From: Vermamoeba vermiformis
Taxonomy: Eukaryota > Tubulinea > Echinamoebida
Assembly (NCBI GenBank): GCA_045837725.1
Contig: JBEWZL010000251.1
Span: 1-64,000, forward strand
Direction of reading: 5' to 3'
Length of the DNA stretch: 64,000 bases
In this document: positions 44,601 to 60,987 of the stretch, one piece after another
Numbering within the stretch: the first letter of the stretch is position 1
Layout: every line of letters starts with the position of its first letter
Notes under the pieces: generated by a model
Database searches by the model: none
The model's input: only the letters and a program-made list of their open reading frames with translations
What the model was told of the DNA's origin: nothing
Program-made: the position numbers and the translations under genes

Positions 44601-47286
44601 GGGAAAGAACTCGCGGATCGCTAGGCGAGCTGAAACCTACCAAAAAACTATTACTAAAACTACGTCTTGCGCAAGCAATAGTGAAATGCAAATGCACATT
44701 GGAGATAACTCCATGCAACGTTAAAAAATTCTCCTCGTAGCAAGAATTAAAGAATGGGTGGGCAGCAGTGGGAAAGTACCCCAATCAATCGAATAAAAAT
44801 AGACCTATCAATCAATTCATACCTAGCGCATCCAGATCTTCTTCAAACTTGACTGTTTTGTCGATCACAGCCAAGTACTCCACGAGCTCGTTGCTATGTT
44901 CAGGGATCATCTTGGTCATGAAATTTTTGAGAATTTGATCGAATAAATCAGGCAGTACTCGACGTCCAAAGGCATGTAACTGCTCATTCGTTGCTGGCTC
45001 AAGTCGTGGATAGATTTCGTTTTTCAAAAATGTCACGACGGATAGCAAAGTCGTGAATAGCTTTTCTGTTACATATAAAGCGTTAGTAAGACAACCAATA
45101 TGCTGATGAATAAGAATAAAAAACTCCGCTGTTAATGAACCGTTAAAATTTTAAGTCGGTCCAAAGTCTACCCGAAGGGGCGTGACAGTAGAATACTTTT
45201 TCGGTATGACTATTACATGTAAAGTACATAACGATGTTCGAGCGGCGAGTAAGTCTTCACCGTTCAATAAATCGACCCGGATCCTCTAACGGAAGTACAC
45301 CGATTCTAATAATACAGCGGCCATTAATAGGCTTGTGAGTGGAGGAAAATCTCACACGCACGAGGTTATATTAATCTAAATTTAACTTGCTTGGGAAGTG
45401 TGGCCCTTATATCACAAATTGAATTAACTTAATATATTGATAAAGATTTGTGACCCGTCGGAGGCTTGCTGCAATACGATGGAAAAGAGCTGCCACGATT
45501 GTATTCTAGTAATAATATATTTCTCCCGGTCGATGCAAATTTCGCGGTGCGATGCCGCTGTTTGGCTTTTTTTTAGTATGTCCAATTTTGGAAAATTCGT
45601 TGTTTCATCTCTAAATTTAGTGCCAACTTGCCGTAAACAATTAATGTAAAGCATACGGCGCGTATATTATTTAATACCGCTTGGTTGTCTATATATGAGA
45701 AACTAACTAACGTCATTCTTGTTCAGGAGCGAACTTATAATTTTCGATTGGTATTAATTAACCCTTTTAAATTTAGTATCGGCAATTGTTGACATATCAA
45801 ATGTGTGTCATCAAATGTTGGCTAGTACCCGATTACGATTTAAAATTTTAGTGGATTGCTTACCAGTCTGTTGGATGTGCTCCGATACTTTTGTTGACAT
45901 AAGTTTCCGATCTTTGTAAGAAGTACTATGTCGCTTAGTTGTAGTCGGTGCTTTGCCTTGTTCGACTTCTATAACAATCCGTGTGTTTTCAATGACGACA
46001 CATTTGACTGACGAATTTGGATGCAGCGTAACCTCGCGTAAAATGGCGTTGATAAGTTTGAATAGATGTAATGACTTGTCTTCCCAAATATTCAAGTCTT
46101 TTAAAGTCGCCACGACTTGTTCTAAGACCAAACCTGCACAAGTGTTAGATCAGATCTTTTAACGAACAACGTTCGTTCCTCTGGGTTATCTCCCAGTCTG
46201 AATCAATCCCACTCGTTAAGAAATATCTCGAGCGGGGATTGTTGCTTTGACTTACCGTCGTGCACCAGCGAGATTGTAAGTTGATTTTCTTTCTTTACCA
46301 ACATCTGACTGAAGCACTCATCCGCTTTGACTTTTAACAAAGAGAACTTGTTTTGCGATTGTGCCTATATAATAGCGTTAACAGCTTGCACGACGTAACG
46401 TAGCAACGAACAGAACGGAATTCAAGTTCAGAGTCAATTTCAACGCATCCTGCTTGTTTGCCATGAATTCTGTAACTTACTCGTAGTTTCTCCAATATAA
46501 TGGGCATTGAGTCTGATTCAAATTGGTACTCTTTAACGATTGACGAGAGCGTATTATCCTGTTTGAAAAAAGATCCGCTTAGCCAATAGAATTTCGACGA
46601 GTTGTTACGTACCATCTCATGATACATATGCGCAGCCTTATCTATATTCTTGCTAGCAAGGTACTTATCGAAGTTATCCAAGTTCTGCTTGATCTACAAA
46701 GAAATACCGATCAGACCCAACCTTCGCAGCAAATCCACAGCTTATGAGCTTACTGATTTTAGTTTGGCTAATAATGTTATCAATCCATTTTTCTTATTTA
46801 TGCCCTCTTGTAATGCTGCTTTCTTTTGCAGGACCTCTACAACAGTCGCATCTAATCCGTCCTACAAAATGATCCAAAATTATTATAAAATATTTTTCCA
46901 ATATTACCAAGCACATTGCTTACCGTTTTATCATTTACGCGATCATTGACGCGTTGGAAATCGACATCTAATTTTGAAATCGATTTTTCGGCACTGGATG
47001 GGAATCTTAAGCCACCAAAAAATTCTTCTGAGTTCTCGTTGATAGTATTATATAAATCCAGCTAATAAAATTATTAATAAAATGTCGACGTGGACAATTG
47101 CGTTTTCGAAAAATATTTTTAATATTCGTATTATCTCCTGTAACATTATCACGATGAATTTTGCGCCTAAATTACCTTATATTGAGTAATAGAAGCTGCT
47201 ATATTTTTTGCATAAAGTTGCAAGCGATCTGGACTGTCCTCGCCAGCTGAATTCAAAATAGTCGCTAAATCCACTTGCTCGCTCAT
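41640..47286 (-). CDS. ZW10: ZW10 kinetochore and vesicle-tethering protein
   Basis: The start is ATG at 47284-47286 (MSEQVDLATILNSAGED) and the stop is at 41640-41642. ZW10 belongs to the RZZ complex at kinetochores and to the Dsl1/NRZ tether at the ER. Helical N-terminal exons lie at 46.3-47.3 kb. The central exon near 44.5-44.6 kb encodes FAKQVDRHFAKKKRRGILAE. Near 42.65-42.90 kb, PQLGLLFHNDCMYLAHHLMTLAHRYKPKLP and FVDLAQDLRKLGLDYYYIQM, in part, match the most conserved block of the family. The C-terminus ends ALFSDSDFRRDQIARLK, like the human end. Two introns are long for this window (about 0.97 kb near 43.5-44.5 kb and 0.8 kb near 45.06-45.87 kb); they contain no evident gene. Confidence 0.85.
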
Positions 47287-47432
47287 TTCATTCACTTGAC
47301 TCTTGTTATATATACAATATTTACATCACACAATAATTTTTTCGCCTCGGATCAAATTTTAGAGACGTTGGGCCCGCACATAAGATTTTTATTCGTTCCT
47401 GATCAGCACCAAACACAACACGACTGCTTCAA

Positions 47433-49704
47433 ATGTTCAATATATTTTCTAAAGGCGAGGAATATCTCGATTTTCCGTCTGTGAAGGCAATAAGACAAGC
47501 CAAACAAGACGGGGTTAAAGTCCTCACTTACAGCGGCAAAGGAGACGTTGGCTGCGTTAAATCTCCGATAGCATGGACTCCTGGAACCACCACTCAGTTT
47601 TATTTCGGTAATTAGCCAGTGCTCTGATGCAAATACAATTAAATTGAAATAATATTAATTTTAAGTAATTTTATCTGGTCTTTACTCGTTGGATCTAAGT
47701 CGATATTACTAGTAAATCTAATTAAAATTAAAGAGGTGACGGTAGCCAATCCGGGAGAAAAAGGCACGATAGCCATTGGTTTGTCACAAAATGAGAGCGA
47801 TCCAGCTAACCAGCAGCCGGGCTGGACTAGAGGTACTTCCCATATGCATATTAGAATACTTATGATGAGGATGCGACATACTGAAAAGAAATAACAAACT
47901 AAAATCGGTTTTTGGGATCTAGGTACTTTCGCGTATCACGCTGATGATGGTATAGCGTTTTGCAACGACACATTGTCGATTTCGTCATTTGGTCCAGCGT
48001 GGAATATAACACAAGCAGTCGTTGGCTGCGGCGTCGATTTTAGTGCAGGTAAAAATGAATTGAAAGTACACTCCTCGCAAGAGTCCCTTTCTCACCCCAA
48101 TTCTATGCCCACAGAAATGATTTTTTTCATCTTCCCTAATGGCACGAGAAAGACATTGCCCACGTACAATTTGAAAGAATTTCCGACAAAATTGTACCCA
48201 ATGATTGGCCTGCACAGCGCCAACGAAAGCGTCGTGGTCAATTTCGGTCAAAAACTGCCTTTCAAACACGACCCCTTCGGAGTAAGTCACCCACATAGCC
48301 ATATTGCAATTATGTATTAATAGGCAATAATTGTGTCTCAGAGTAAGCACGGAAGAGTGCCGATGACGTTCAAAATACCTCCGAAGTTTCACGCGGATGT
48401 GAGCGCCAATACACTCACAGTGAGCTGCACACGCAAGAGTACGCTACAGGCCGACACCTTCTTTCCTAATTTGGCTCATGTGAAGCCGTACTTTGAAGTA
48501 ACTATTCTGTCCAAGAAGCGTAAGTCACCCGATCACGCACCTTGAATTTGACCTTACTCGTCTCGTTGCGAAGATTAACTTGTGTGCAAGCCTCTATCGG
48601 CCTTTAATTACGTTAGTCAATGCTTGTGTGACGTTTGAATTGCTTACCTGTTGTGCGATTAAGTACCACCCACACACACTAGGTCTAACAACCCTTCAGA
48701 GAATGACACGCTGTCTATTGGTTTCACCGATCAACTGTGCGACTCAACACAGCTCGTGGGCATGATGCAGAATTCATTCGGGTGGCAGAACAACGGCAAA
48801 GTTGGCTGGAACATGACCGTCGATAACGTGGTGGACTCGTTCGGTCAAGGCGACACGATTGGCTGCGGCCTGGCACACAACTCGTTCAATCAACGCAAAG
48901 TGTTTCTAACGCTGAATGGCGAGTTTCTGGGATTCATTAACAAGATAGTAGCGACCGGCATGGATTGTTTCCCATCGCTTGGATTCCTCGGGGAAAATAT
49001 CCGCGTTCGATTCAATTTCGGTGACTGCGATTTCAAGTGGAATATTCAAACCTGGCCCAAACACCAGAAGATTTGTTACATGGACTCGTTGCCTAACGAA
49101 GCCTTGCAAATGATTGTTGAGGTGAGACACACTAGCTACGGTATTTGAAGTCTAACCTTTTGCAGTACGCAGCACATAACTACGCATTCACAGCCATCAA
49201 TTTGAGCGTTGTCAGCAAAAAGCTTGAGGTGGCATCGAAGAGCAACCAAATATGGAAGAGAATTTATTACAAGAACTACCCGGAACAGAATCCCAATTTG
49301 AAGATCAAAGACTGGTACAAGTTCTTCAAGGCCAGGTTCAGCGCCATAAAAAAACATCGCGATGCACATCCCATCGGTAAGATAAAGCCTCATGTCATAT
49401 TCCACAGCATACTGTGCAATGACGGTTGTTAATGTTTATCCTGGTCAGAGGGCTGTGATTTTGGTTACAAGTGCCCGTTAGTGCTCGAAGAACTGGGCAC
49501 GAGCAAAGAAAAGATGCTGTGCTTTAAGTGCAACAAAGACGTGTACGTCGTGAACTCGCGAGAACAGTTGAAACAGTACGTCGAGTTGGGCCGTTGTGTG
49601 TCGTTCAAAGTTGAGGTAAGGAGCAACAGCTGTTTAAAGACTTGCACAACTAACTTAAAGATTAGCCGGACCGAAGACTATACGAAAGAGGACAAGTTAT
49701 CTAA
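47433..49704 (+). CDS. Double-SPRY protein with F-box-like region
   Basis: The start is ATG at 47433 (MFNIFSKGEEYLDFPSVKA) and the stop is at 49702-49704 after a short last exon. Two SPRY domains follow each other: the first has GTIAIGLSQNESDP, FAYHADDGIAFCND and VVGCGVDF, the second TLSIGFTDQ, FGWQNNGKVGW, DTIGCGLAH and VFLTLNGEFLG. After them, MDSLPNEALQMIVEYAAHNY and LSVVSKKLEVASKSNQIWKRIYYK, in part, form an F-box-like helix set. A CxxC-containing segment (CFKCNKDVYVV) ends the protein. F-box proteins link substrates to SCF ubiquitin ligases and SPRY domains bind peptides, so a substrate adaptor is likely. It starts 147 bp from the divergent ZW10 start. Confidence 0.8.
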
Positions 49705-49818
49705 TAGACCTGAACTCGTGGAAGAGATAAAAAAGTATGTAGAGTGTTGTAACTATGTTAAATTTTAATGTTCGTACGAACCAGCCTGCTTAACAGAATT
49801 ACATAACTTTACTATCAT

Positions 49819-53294
<3,476 letters not shown>

Positions 53295-53619
53295 TGCGTA
53301 AAACTAATGCTCCCTGTGAGTACGATCGTTGTGATTATGATAGTGGTGAAAAATAATTCAATAAAGTCATGACAAACGTTGTGACCGCGAGATTTTATTC
53401 AGCTAACGGATAGGACATTTTTGGATTAGCTGAAAGGAAACATAGAAAGTGGAATTACAGCGAATGCATCTTTACTTGCTCCTAAACATGAATACAGCGG
53501 CCAATTGCGTCTCCAAATTTTCCTCAAGCTTGTTGAGCTTTTCTAGATCTGCTCTGCTCGATCTTCGCTCGTTTCAACTCTTCAATCGGTTGAAACAAGT
53601 AAAGACCTTAATTGGGTTC

Positions 53620-56600
53620 TCATTGGTTCATTGCGGCAAGGCGTTGTACTACAGATGCCATTGATGGTCGAGTTGATGGTTCGTGTTGCCAACAGTCTTC
53701 GATCAGCTTTACGACGGCCGCACTAACCGACCCATCATCGTCAAACGGAAGTCGTTTGCCGGACTTGACGTGTGCTTCGATATCTGAGTCCCACTTGAAG
53801 TCATTGAACGGTGTTTGTTCGCACATCATCGACCACACGAGCACCGCAAAGCTGTAGACATCAGCACTCTTGTCGATGCGAGGACTTTTGCCCAGTGCCT
53901 CTGGAGCCATAAATGCAATTGTTCCAATGTTCTTTGTGATGGTCGTAGGGTCATCTGAGATAAACCGAGCTGTGCCAAAGTCGGTCAACTTAACGTGGAC
54001 AGGTGCTCTTGGCTCCAATGAGAACACGAGGATATTCTGCGGCTTGATGTCTCGGTGGATTATGCCGTTGGTGTGAAGGAACTGAAGGGCTTTAGCTGTC
54101 TCTAACAGCATCGTGATCTTCATCGCCGTTGATAGCCTTTGTTTTTGCATGACGCTGGCGATACTGCCGAGAGGAGCAAACTCGATCACAATGGCGAGAT
54201 TGTTTTTGACATTTGACGCGCCGATGAACTGCACGATATTCGGGTGTCTCAAGTCCTTCATTAAGGTTACTTCCCGTTCGAATTCGATCTTCATCTCGTC
54301 AGTCAGGTACTGCGAAAGTAGCTTCTTGACCGCTACTTCCTGGCCTCGATAAGTGCCAAGCGTTACGGAGCCAAATCTTTGAACAAATGTGTCAATCTCG
54401 AGGTCTTGAAATGAACGATTTTAACTTACCCTCCACCTCCTAGGTACTCTCCGTTCGATTCAATTTCGTCCAAATCGATCCACGTTGACATGCCGCTAGA
54501 CATTTTGAATTCTATTACTGAATAAATCTTGTCCCGTTCATTCACCACAATCAAGCAGATCTTGCACTTGGCAGTCAGGCGCATTGTAGTAGACACTGTC
54601 ACGTAAGTGACTCCACGTGGATCAAGTTCAACGCTCGCGGGCTCCACTTTGATCTCGTACTTCGGTGACTGAGGTGCGTAGATATCAATGTGAGTGCCAT
54701 CAATGAGGCGCTCTCTCATTCCTCCAACCTTGGATGATGACTTAGCGTCGCGAAGGCTGATCTCTATGATGCTTTGATTCCACACTCCAACTCTGACTGA
54801 CTCTTTGCCAAGTGAATTAAGAGCCGAGTAATCGATGATAAATGGCATTTTGTCGATCGGTTTGTACGTGAATCCGTCGCCTGGGCTCCACTCCCATGTT
54901 GTTGACTGGACGATGGGCACTGCGCCCTCGGGGTTTAACACCTCAGACTTGGCTTGAGTGAGCAAGTTTTCCAGTTCTAACTCGTGCTTTTGACTGGCAA
55001 TCATTCTGCGTCGCACCAAAAAGGCAACAATGATCAGTCCCATTAGACCAATTGCACCTCCAATCGACGTGAGAACAACTCCAAGGACTGTCCAACTTGA
55101 TACTGTCGTGAATCTGAATGGATGAGATTCCAACTTGCTACTGCCGCAAACAGCAACAACGTGGAATGACGCAGCCGTGATTAGAGGTGTGATAGTCACT
55201 CGAATACTGCTCGAATCAGTGCCCGATACATTCATTGGCCGTTCGTTCTTAAACCACTCGTGCTCTGTGCATTCTTCGTCTTTCAGCCTGACCGTTAAGG
55301 TTACTTCACTCGAACTAAGCCAGACGGATTGGGATGACGTGGGTCGTGGGCCATCAAACACCAAATCATGGTCGACAACACGGAGTTGATTGCAACTACG
55401 AGCTGAACCAGACGGGTTGTACGCAACTACGCAGAGCTCGTGAGCAGAGTTGCATGTGAACGATTCTCCAGCTAAAACCACCGATGGATCAGATGTGACG
55501 TGACTCTCGTTCTCCAGTGTCCAATTGAAACGCATTTGCTTTCCTGTAGCGCTAATCTCGACAGGTGCAAGTTCATGGCACATGATGATAGATCTTTCAA
55601 GGGGCGCAGTAATAACTGGAGGCCCGTAAACTTCCAGCTTGGCTTGCTGACCAATGCGTTGGCTGCACTGATCAAACAGCGAAATAGAGTAGGTGCCCAT
55701 CGACTCTTGCGTCACGTGATTGAGAGCCAAACTGAATGTTGTTTCGTTGGCCAAGCGTACATTGTCACGTTGCCAATAAGACGATACAACCTTTCCTTGG
55801 ACTGAAACATCAAAATTCACACTCTCGCCAATGAATAGCTGTGCGTCGTTCAATCCGTTCGTAATTGTTGTCAATTCCATCGCTTTCAAATTATCGGCGA
55901 ATGTTGAAGCCACGATGAAGTTCTCCGTCACGTAGAATTGATTATCGCCGCCACTGTTGTATGCAAAGCTGAAGCTCTCGCCGGTCGTCGTTTCATGAAC
56001 GCTAATCTGACGTTCGACATTTCTTCTGCTGTAAAAGACGACTTTGCTGCCGATCACTCTGACTGAGCGCGGCTCCGAATTAGGCACCAGCAGTGGCCTG
56101 TTAGTACTACTCTCGATATCAACAATATCGACTCGATTTTCTCGTGCAACAAAGATCAAGTTATCTCGTGCAGCCAATTCCACCATCGGGGGTGAATAAA
56201 ACGACAAATTCGGTGGCAGTATTGTTGACTTCCATGTCGCGGTTTTCACGTTATAAATGTCGACTCTGTTGCTGTCGTCGTTCTTTCCTGAACGCGCGTA
56301 TCCGCCGGCATATATGACGTAATCGCCGTGCACGAGCGCCTTCATTCTTATTCGTCCATTGAATGAAGTCTCCTCGACGCGGTACTGATTTGTTTCGACA
56401 TTGTAAACGTGCAGTTTTCGAAACTCGCTGCCCTCTCCAATGCCAGTAATGAGTATCGTAGGGTTTTGCACAGTAACGAATGCGTGAGTTAGAAGTGAGT
56501 CGAACTCTGGGCCAATACGCCATTTACGCGTGTTCATGTTGTAGATTTTCATAGTTGCCAAGTCTAACAGCACAATGTTGTCGTTGACAATGTGGACTGG

Positions 56601-58159
56601 CACGTATTGAATCGCTGGTAAAACTGTCCATTCGTTCGTGGCAACATCAAGAACAAATATATTGGTCGCATTACGCAGCACCACATAATCATCGCTCGAA
56701 GTCGCAACAGTTAGCCGGTCAGTAGTAGGAAGTGCATTGGTTGTCCAAGTCTCGGTGTCTACATTAAACACCAAGTATTGCTCTCTCGAACTGGCAGTGA
56801 ACACCAAAAGCTTTCGGCCTGCCTGAATTTGACCATCGGGGCTTACTGAAAATTGTTCCGGGTAATTGTATACGTTCTGTTGGTTCTTTCGTAGATTGTA
56901 ATAATAGATCACTTGACTTCGTCCAAGAAATCTAAAGACGTATCCAAATGCTGCGTGGATGTAACCAATTCCAATAACGTAATCTCTATCCACAACTGTG
57001 CTCAGTAATGCTCGCGTGTCGAATTGCGCGACGCTCTCGGGAAACTGGTGACCACTTGCTCCGCTGCAGTAAATTATTCCATTCTCTTCCACTGATTGCC
57101 CGCCGGATAAAAACAGAGTAGACGAGCGGAAGCGGACTAGCCGGGCATAAGGACGATAAACAGTGATGAATCCAGGGCCAATGAGATACAGCTCCTCGCC
57201 AATGAGATTGTATGCGGCGATATTTCGCTCTGAAAATGTCGATTCGTATAGCGGTCTGTTTGGATTGTCGATGCCAATATTGAGGAGAGTAGTGTAGCTT
57301 AACAGAGTTAAAGAATCTCCGAAATAGACAATGCCCAATACTGCAGAACTCCACGTGACTGTTCTAGGGGCACTCCAAGTCATATTACCAACGTTGAGAA
57401 TGTTGATAACGACGTTGTAATTCGATCTTCCTGCGAAAAACACTCGATCACCACCGAAGGTAGCAGCAGAAGGTGTTAATGGCAGCTCTAGAGTGTCCAT
57501 AGTGTTTGCGATAGGGTCTACGATGAATACAGTCGTACTCTTATCTGAGTATAAAAACACGCGAGATCCAGCAACAAGAGCATTAATACGCTCCGAGACT
57601 TGTCCAACGTCGAAGTCCATCGTTTGCATTGTCTGGGTATCTGCATCGTATACATCGATCTTGTCATAATAACTTGAGGCTCTACTGTTCAATTGGCCGC
57701 CAGCAAATAGAACTTTCGATCCGACTGAGGAAACTGCTATTCGGCCACGTCCTTCAGGCAATTTTAGAGTAGAAACCACTCCATTTACAGGGTCGAGAAT
57801 ATCTACATTAGTGGATCCAGTTCCGTTGGTTGCAAAAAAGCCACCAGCAAAAAAGATCTTTCCATCTCTTTTTCCCAACCCCATGTAATCTCGTGGAGTC
57901 GATAGTGAAAGTGGTTGATAACATCCTAAAAAATACCCGATTATTTATTGTCGTTATAATTGAATTTTTACAATAATAATCTAATTACCCGCAGCCACGA
58001 TCGGGATTAGGACCAACAAAATTGCCAAAACGATGTTCCAACCGATGTTCCGTCTTTAAAATGAAATATTAATTACATTAATTTACTCAGTAGCAATTCA
58101 GTGCAATTTAGCTGTGGTTGTCATATTGTTAAATTATGAGACTTGCAGTACCTGATCAT
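53620..58159 (-). CDS. Receptor-like kinase: propeller, Ig-like, TM, TKL kinase
   Basis: The start is ATG at 58157-58159 (MIRRNIGWN, with a signal anchor or signal peptide NIVLAILLVLIPIVAAG) and the stop is at 53620-53622. It is mostly one 3.4-kb exon. The first 600 or so residues repeat motifs such as KIFFAGGFF, KVLFAGGQ and YVIYAGGYARSG, a Kelch/galactose-oxidase-like propeller. Ig-like segments follow (NFDVSVQGKVVSSYWQRD, MGTYSISLFD). A membrane helix (VLGVVLTSIGGAIGLMGLII) leads to an MSP-like segment (KYEIKVEPASVELDPRG) and the kinase: RFGSVTLG, VAVKK, HRDIKPQN, DFGTA and APE. All catalytic residues look present. Likely a cell-surface sensor with a TKL-class kinase. About 1,450 residues. 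Confidence 0.85.
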
Positions 58160-58383
58160 GCTACCAACTACTTGTCATGTTCACTCTTTTAATTGTAAAT
58201 CTAAATGGTTGATATGAACAGAAATAATAAGAGATGACAAGTGACATGTGTACTTTACAGCAGTCCTGTTTCCGAGTGCGTGTAAACCGCGAGTTTTTCC
58301 TTGTACGACATCAAGTTCAACTAAGGACAGCTTTATTCATTTACGACAAGAGACAGTAATGAACTGTGCGAAAGCTACCTAAC

Positions 58384-60230
58384 TTACAAAGCCAAAACCA
58401 AGAGAACGAAGGCGAAGAGCAATTCAACGGTGTGTTGAACAGCCAAAGAGGCCTTAGGAGTGGCAGAAGGAGTAGTAGGGCAGTTGACTTGAGTAGGAGC
58501 AGGGACAGTAACAGCAACGGGAGCAGGGTTCCATTGAACGGGATCCATGCTTCCGACACCGATGACGCATTGAGCGTAACGGGCACCAGAGTTACCAGTG
58601 GGTTGAGTGCAACCATCATCAGCCTTCTCGTGAACAATGATAGCGCGACCGATAACGGATTGGTCACCTAAAAGGCAAGCCATTAATATTTGCTCTACTA
58701 TGGCTAGGTTATCCTTAATTACCTTCAAGAGCAATGAGGCTGCTGGTGTAATCGAACCAAGCACGATCACCGTCGTAAGTGTTCAAGTTGGGCAAATCAC
58801 CGACGTGGCGAGTGCTGGCGGGAGGAAGAGCGTGGGTCTAAATTTCAAAAGTTATTAATTGCTTTGATTCAGTTGCAAACTCAATAAAAAAACTAATTAA
58901 TTGGATGCACATCCGAAAGTCCGACAAACCAACTTACAACGTTGTTGGGGTTGTAGTGACCACCAGCATTGGCACCAGTGCTGTTGGTAATATCACCGTA
59001 TTGGTGAATGTGGAAACCGTGAGAAGATCCAGCAGCGAGGCCATCAACATAACCATAAACACGAACACCACCGTTAGCAGTCTCCAAGAAGAGTTGACCA
59101 GTAACATTGGTGCCAGAGGCAGGAGACAAGATGCAAGAAGCACGAGTGTAAGAAGTAGCTAGAAAAGGAGTTTTAGTACTTTGGATCCATAAAAGGAAAC
59201 TGTGTATTCAACGAACAACAACGAAAAGATTCGCACGTGCATTAATCCATTAATGCCGAGAAAAGAAAATTGTCGATTAATTAAGGTAAAAAATATTTAG
59301 GCAAGAAGAATCGTGCGGGATCTAAATCTGATCCTGCCACAACTTTCGAAGGATAACTTACGGTTAGCGGCAGCGTTTCCGGAACCACCAGCAATACCGA
59401 TAACACCCCAACCGATGCGCTTGCCAGAAGAGCTAATGTTGTAGCAATCGTCGGTCAAGTTGTGGACAACAACGGCGAGACCAATGATGGAGTTGCCACC
59501 AGTAAGGGAGAGCAAATCGAGTTCCTTGAAGTTATTGATATTTCCGTTTCCATCAACCAGCCAGTTACCCTACAACCGTAAATTATTAGTCCGAAAATAG
59601 CACGGTACAGTGGGTATATTTCTGTCGCTTACCATATCGCCTTCGTGACGAGTGTCGCTAGTTTCGCAACCGTGAGTAGAGGCACCAGCACCGACAAAGT
59701 GGCTTCCGACGGAGAGAGCACCGTTGGTTTGGTTTTGCAAATCTCCGTACTGAAAAAAAGATGTTAACGAATCGCCCATATAATCTAGGTAGTGTTCCAC
59801 TTACTTGGTGGACGTGAAGACCGTGCAACTCTCCCTTGTTTTGGGTGATACCAGAGATAGCAACATCAACGCGGACGAAGGAATCCTTGATATTTTGGTT
59901 AGCAAAACGGAAATGTATTAACTAAAGTAATAATACGCAGCATATGATTGCACAAATTATATGAAATGATAAAATATCAGTTTAAGTCACAAGTTTGTCC
60001 CATTGTCCGACACAAATCCGTGGTAGACTTACATTAATTTGGGTAAACTTGACAGTACCAGAAATACCAGTATCGAGGTTAGTACCGCGAATTAGGGCAA
60101 CACCGACGTCTAAAAAACAAGCGATCGAGATTAGACAAAGTTTCCTACACGGAATTCTAGTCGGCTTACTTTGGGCGAAAACCATAGAGAGGCCCAAAAG
60201 AAGAATAGCAACAATCGAGAGTTGATTCAT
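58384..60230 (-). CDS. Secreted tandem-domain Cu/Zn superoxide dismutase, likely GPI-anchored
   Basis: Converts superoxide to oxygen and hydrogen peroxide outside the cell. The start is ATG at 60228-60230 with a signal peptide (MNQLSIVAILLLGLSMVFAQ) and the stop is at 58384-58386. Domain 1 has HGLHVHQYGD, VGSHFVGAGASTHG, RHEGDMGN and VVVHNLTDD. Domain 2 has HGFHIHQYGD, GGHYNP, RHVGDLPN and IIVHEKADD. All Cu and Zn ligands of SOD1 seem present in both. The usual disulfide Cys before the third His is missing in both, and domain 1 has Trp where its partner Cys should be; HGCETSD and DDC may form another bond. The C-terminus is a Pro/Thr-rich linker and a hydrophobic tail (VELLFAFVLLVLAL), which suggests a GPI signal. 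Confidence 0.9.
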
Positions 60231-60987
60231 TTCTAGAAATAATGCCTGTTAGCGATAGATCTAACGAAACGATCGAAACGCACGGCCGCGCTTCACGTCG
60301 ATTCAAAACTTACCGCTGCTCGTGTGTTTATTTAAACCAGGAAAGGATAAATAAACGAAATAACAAGTAAATACGCTTTAAATAGGCACACAATGTGCCC
60401 TGGTTGAGACTGTGTAATTGCCCATAGATTCAGAAAAGCAGAATGGCACAATAACCAATCCCCTTCCCAGCAATAACCAAAAAGTAATGTTGACGCAAGA
60501 GCATTTTGAAAATGTGCTGATTTAAACTGAAATCTTTCGAATCCGAACAAAATATCTTCTACAAACCGACTAAATTTCTCTATTTTTAAGCGAAAAAAAT
60601 GGAAAATGTTATTTTTACAGATCATTGCTCGATCAATAGGCCAGTCTCCACGCTCAATTCCAAAAACTGCACGATCAGATTGATTTTCACAGATGCAGCT
60701 CAAATGCAAGCAAACCTGATGTCATGCACCGCAAAATTAAAGCTACAATTACTAAGGAAGAATATGAGCTGCTAAGTGTCTAGATTTTTTATTTGAGAGA
60801 AGAAGGGAGGAAAATTACCAATCGTTTTGAAATTTCCAGCACCCGCTTTCTGATTCGTCAGTCCAAAATCTTTTTTTTTTGTTGGTTGTGTCATGTCAAA
60901 TCGCTCAGATTTTAGTCTCTTTTTCAAACTCGCTTTCTAAGCAAACAACACACCACTCCCTTTACTTTTTCCTTAACAACACTAAAC
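60231..60987. other. Shared 5' region between SOD and repeat-protein genes
   Basis: 757 bp between divergent genes, expected to hold both promoters. A pyrimidine run CCCTTTACTTTTTCC and CTAAACATG context directly precede the plus-strand start at 60988. A 125-codon minus-strand frame (60332-60709) lies here but has no recognisable content and is probably chance. Confidence 0.45.

Noticed and set aside
60332-60709. Minus-strand frame of 125 codons upstream of the SOD gene
   Set aside because: It has no domain, sits in the shared promoter region and has composition like the surrounding non-coding DNA.
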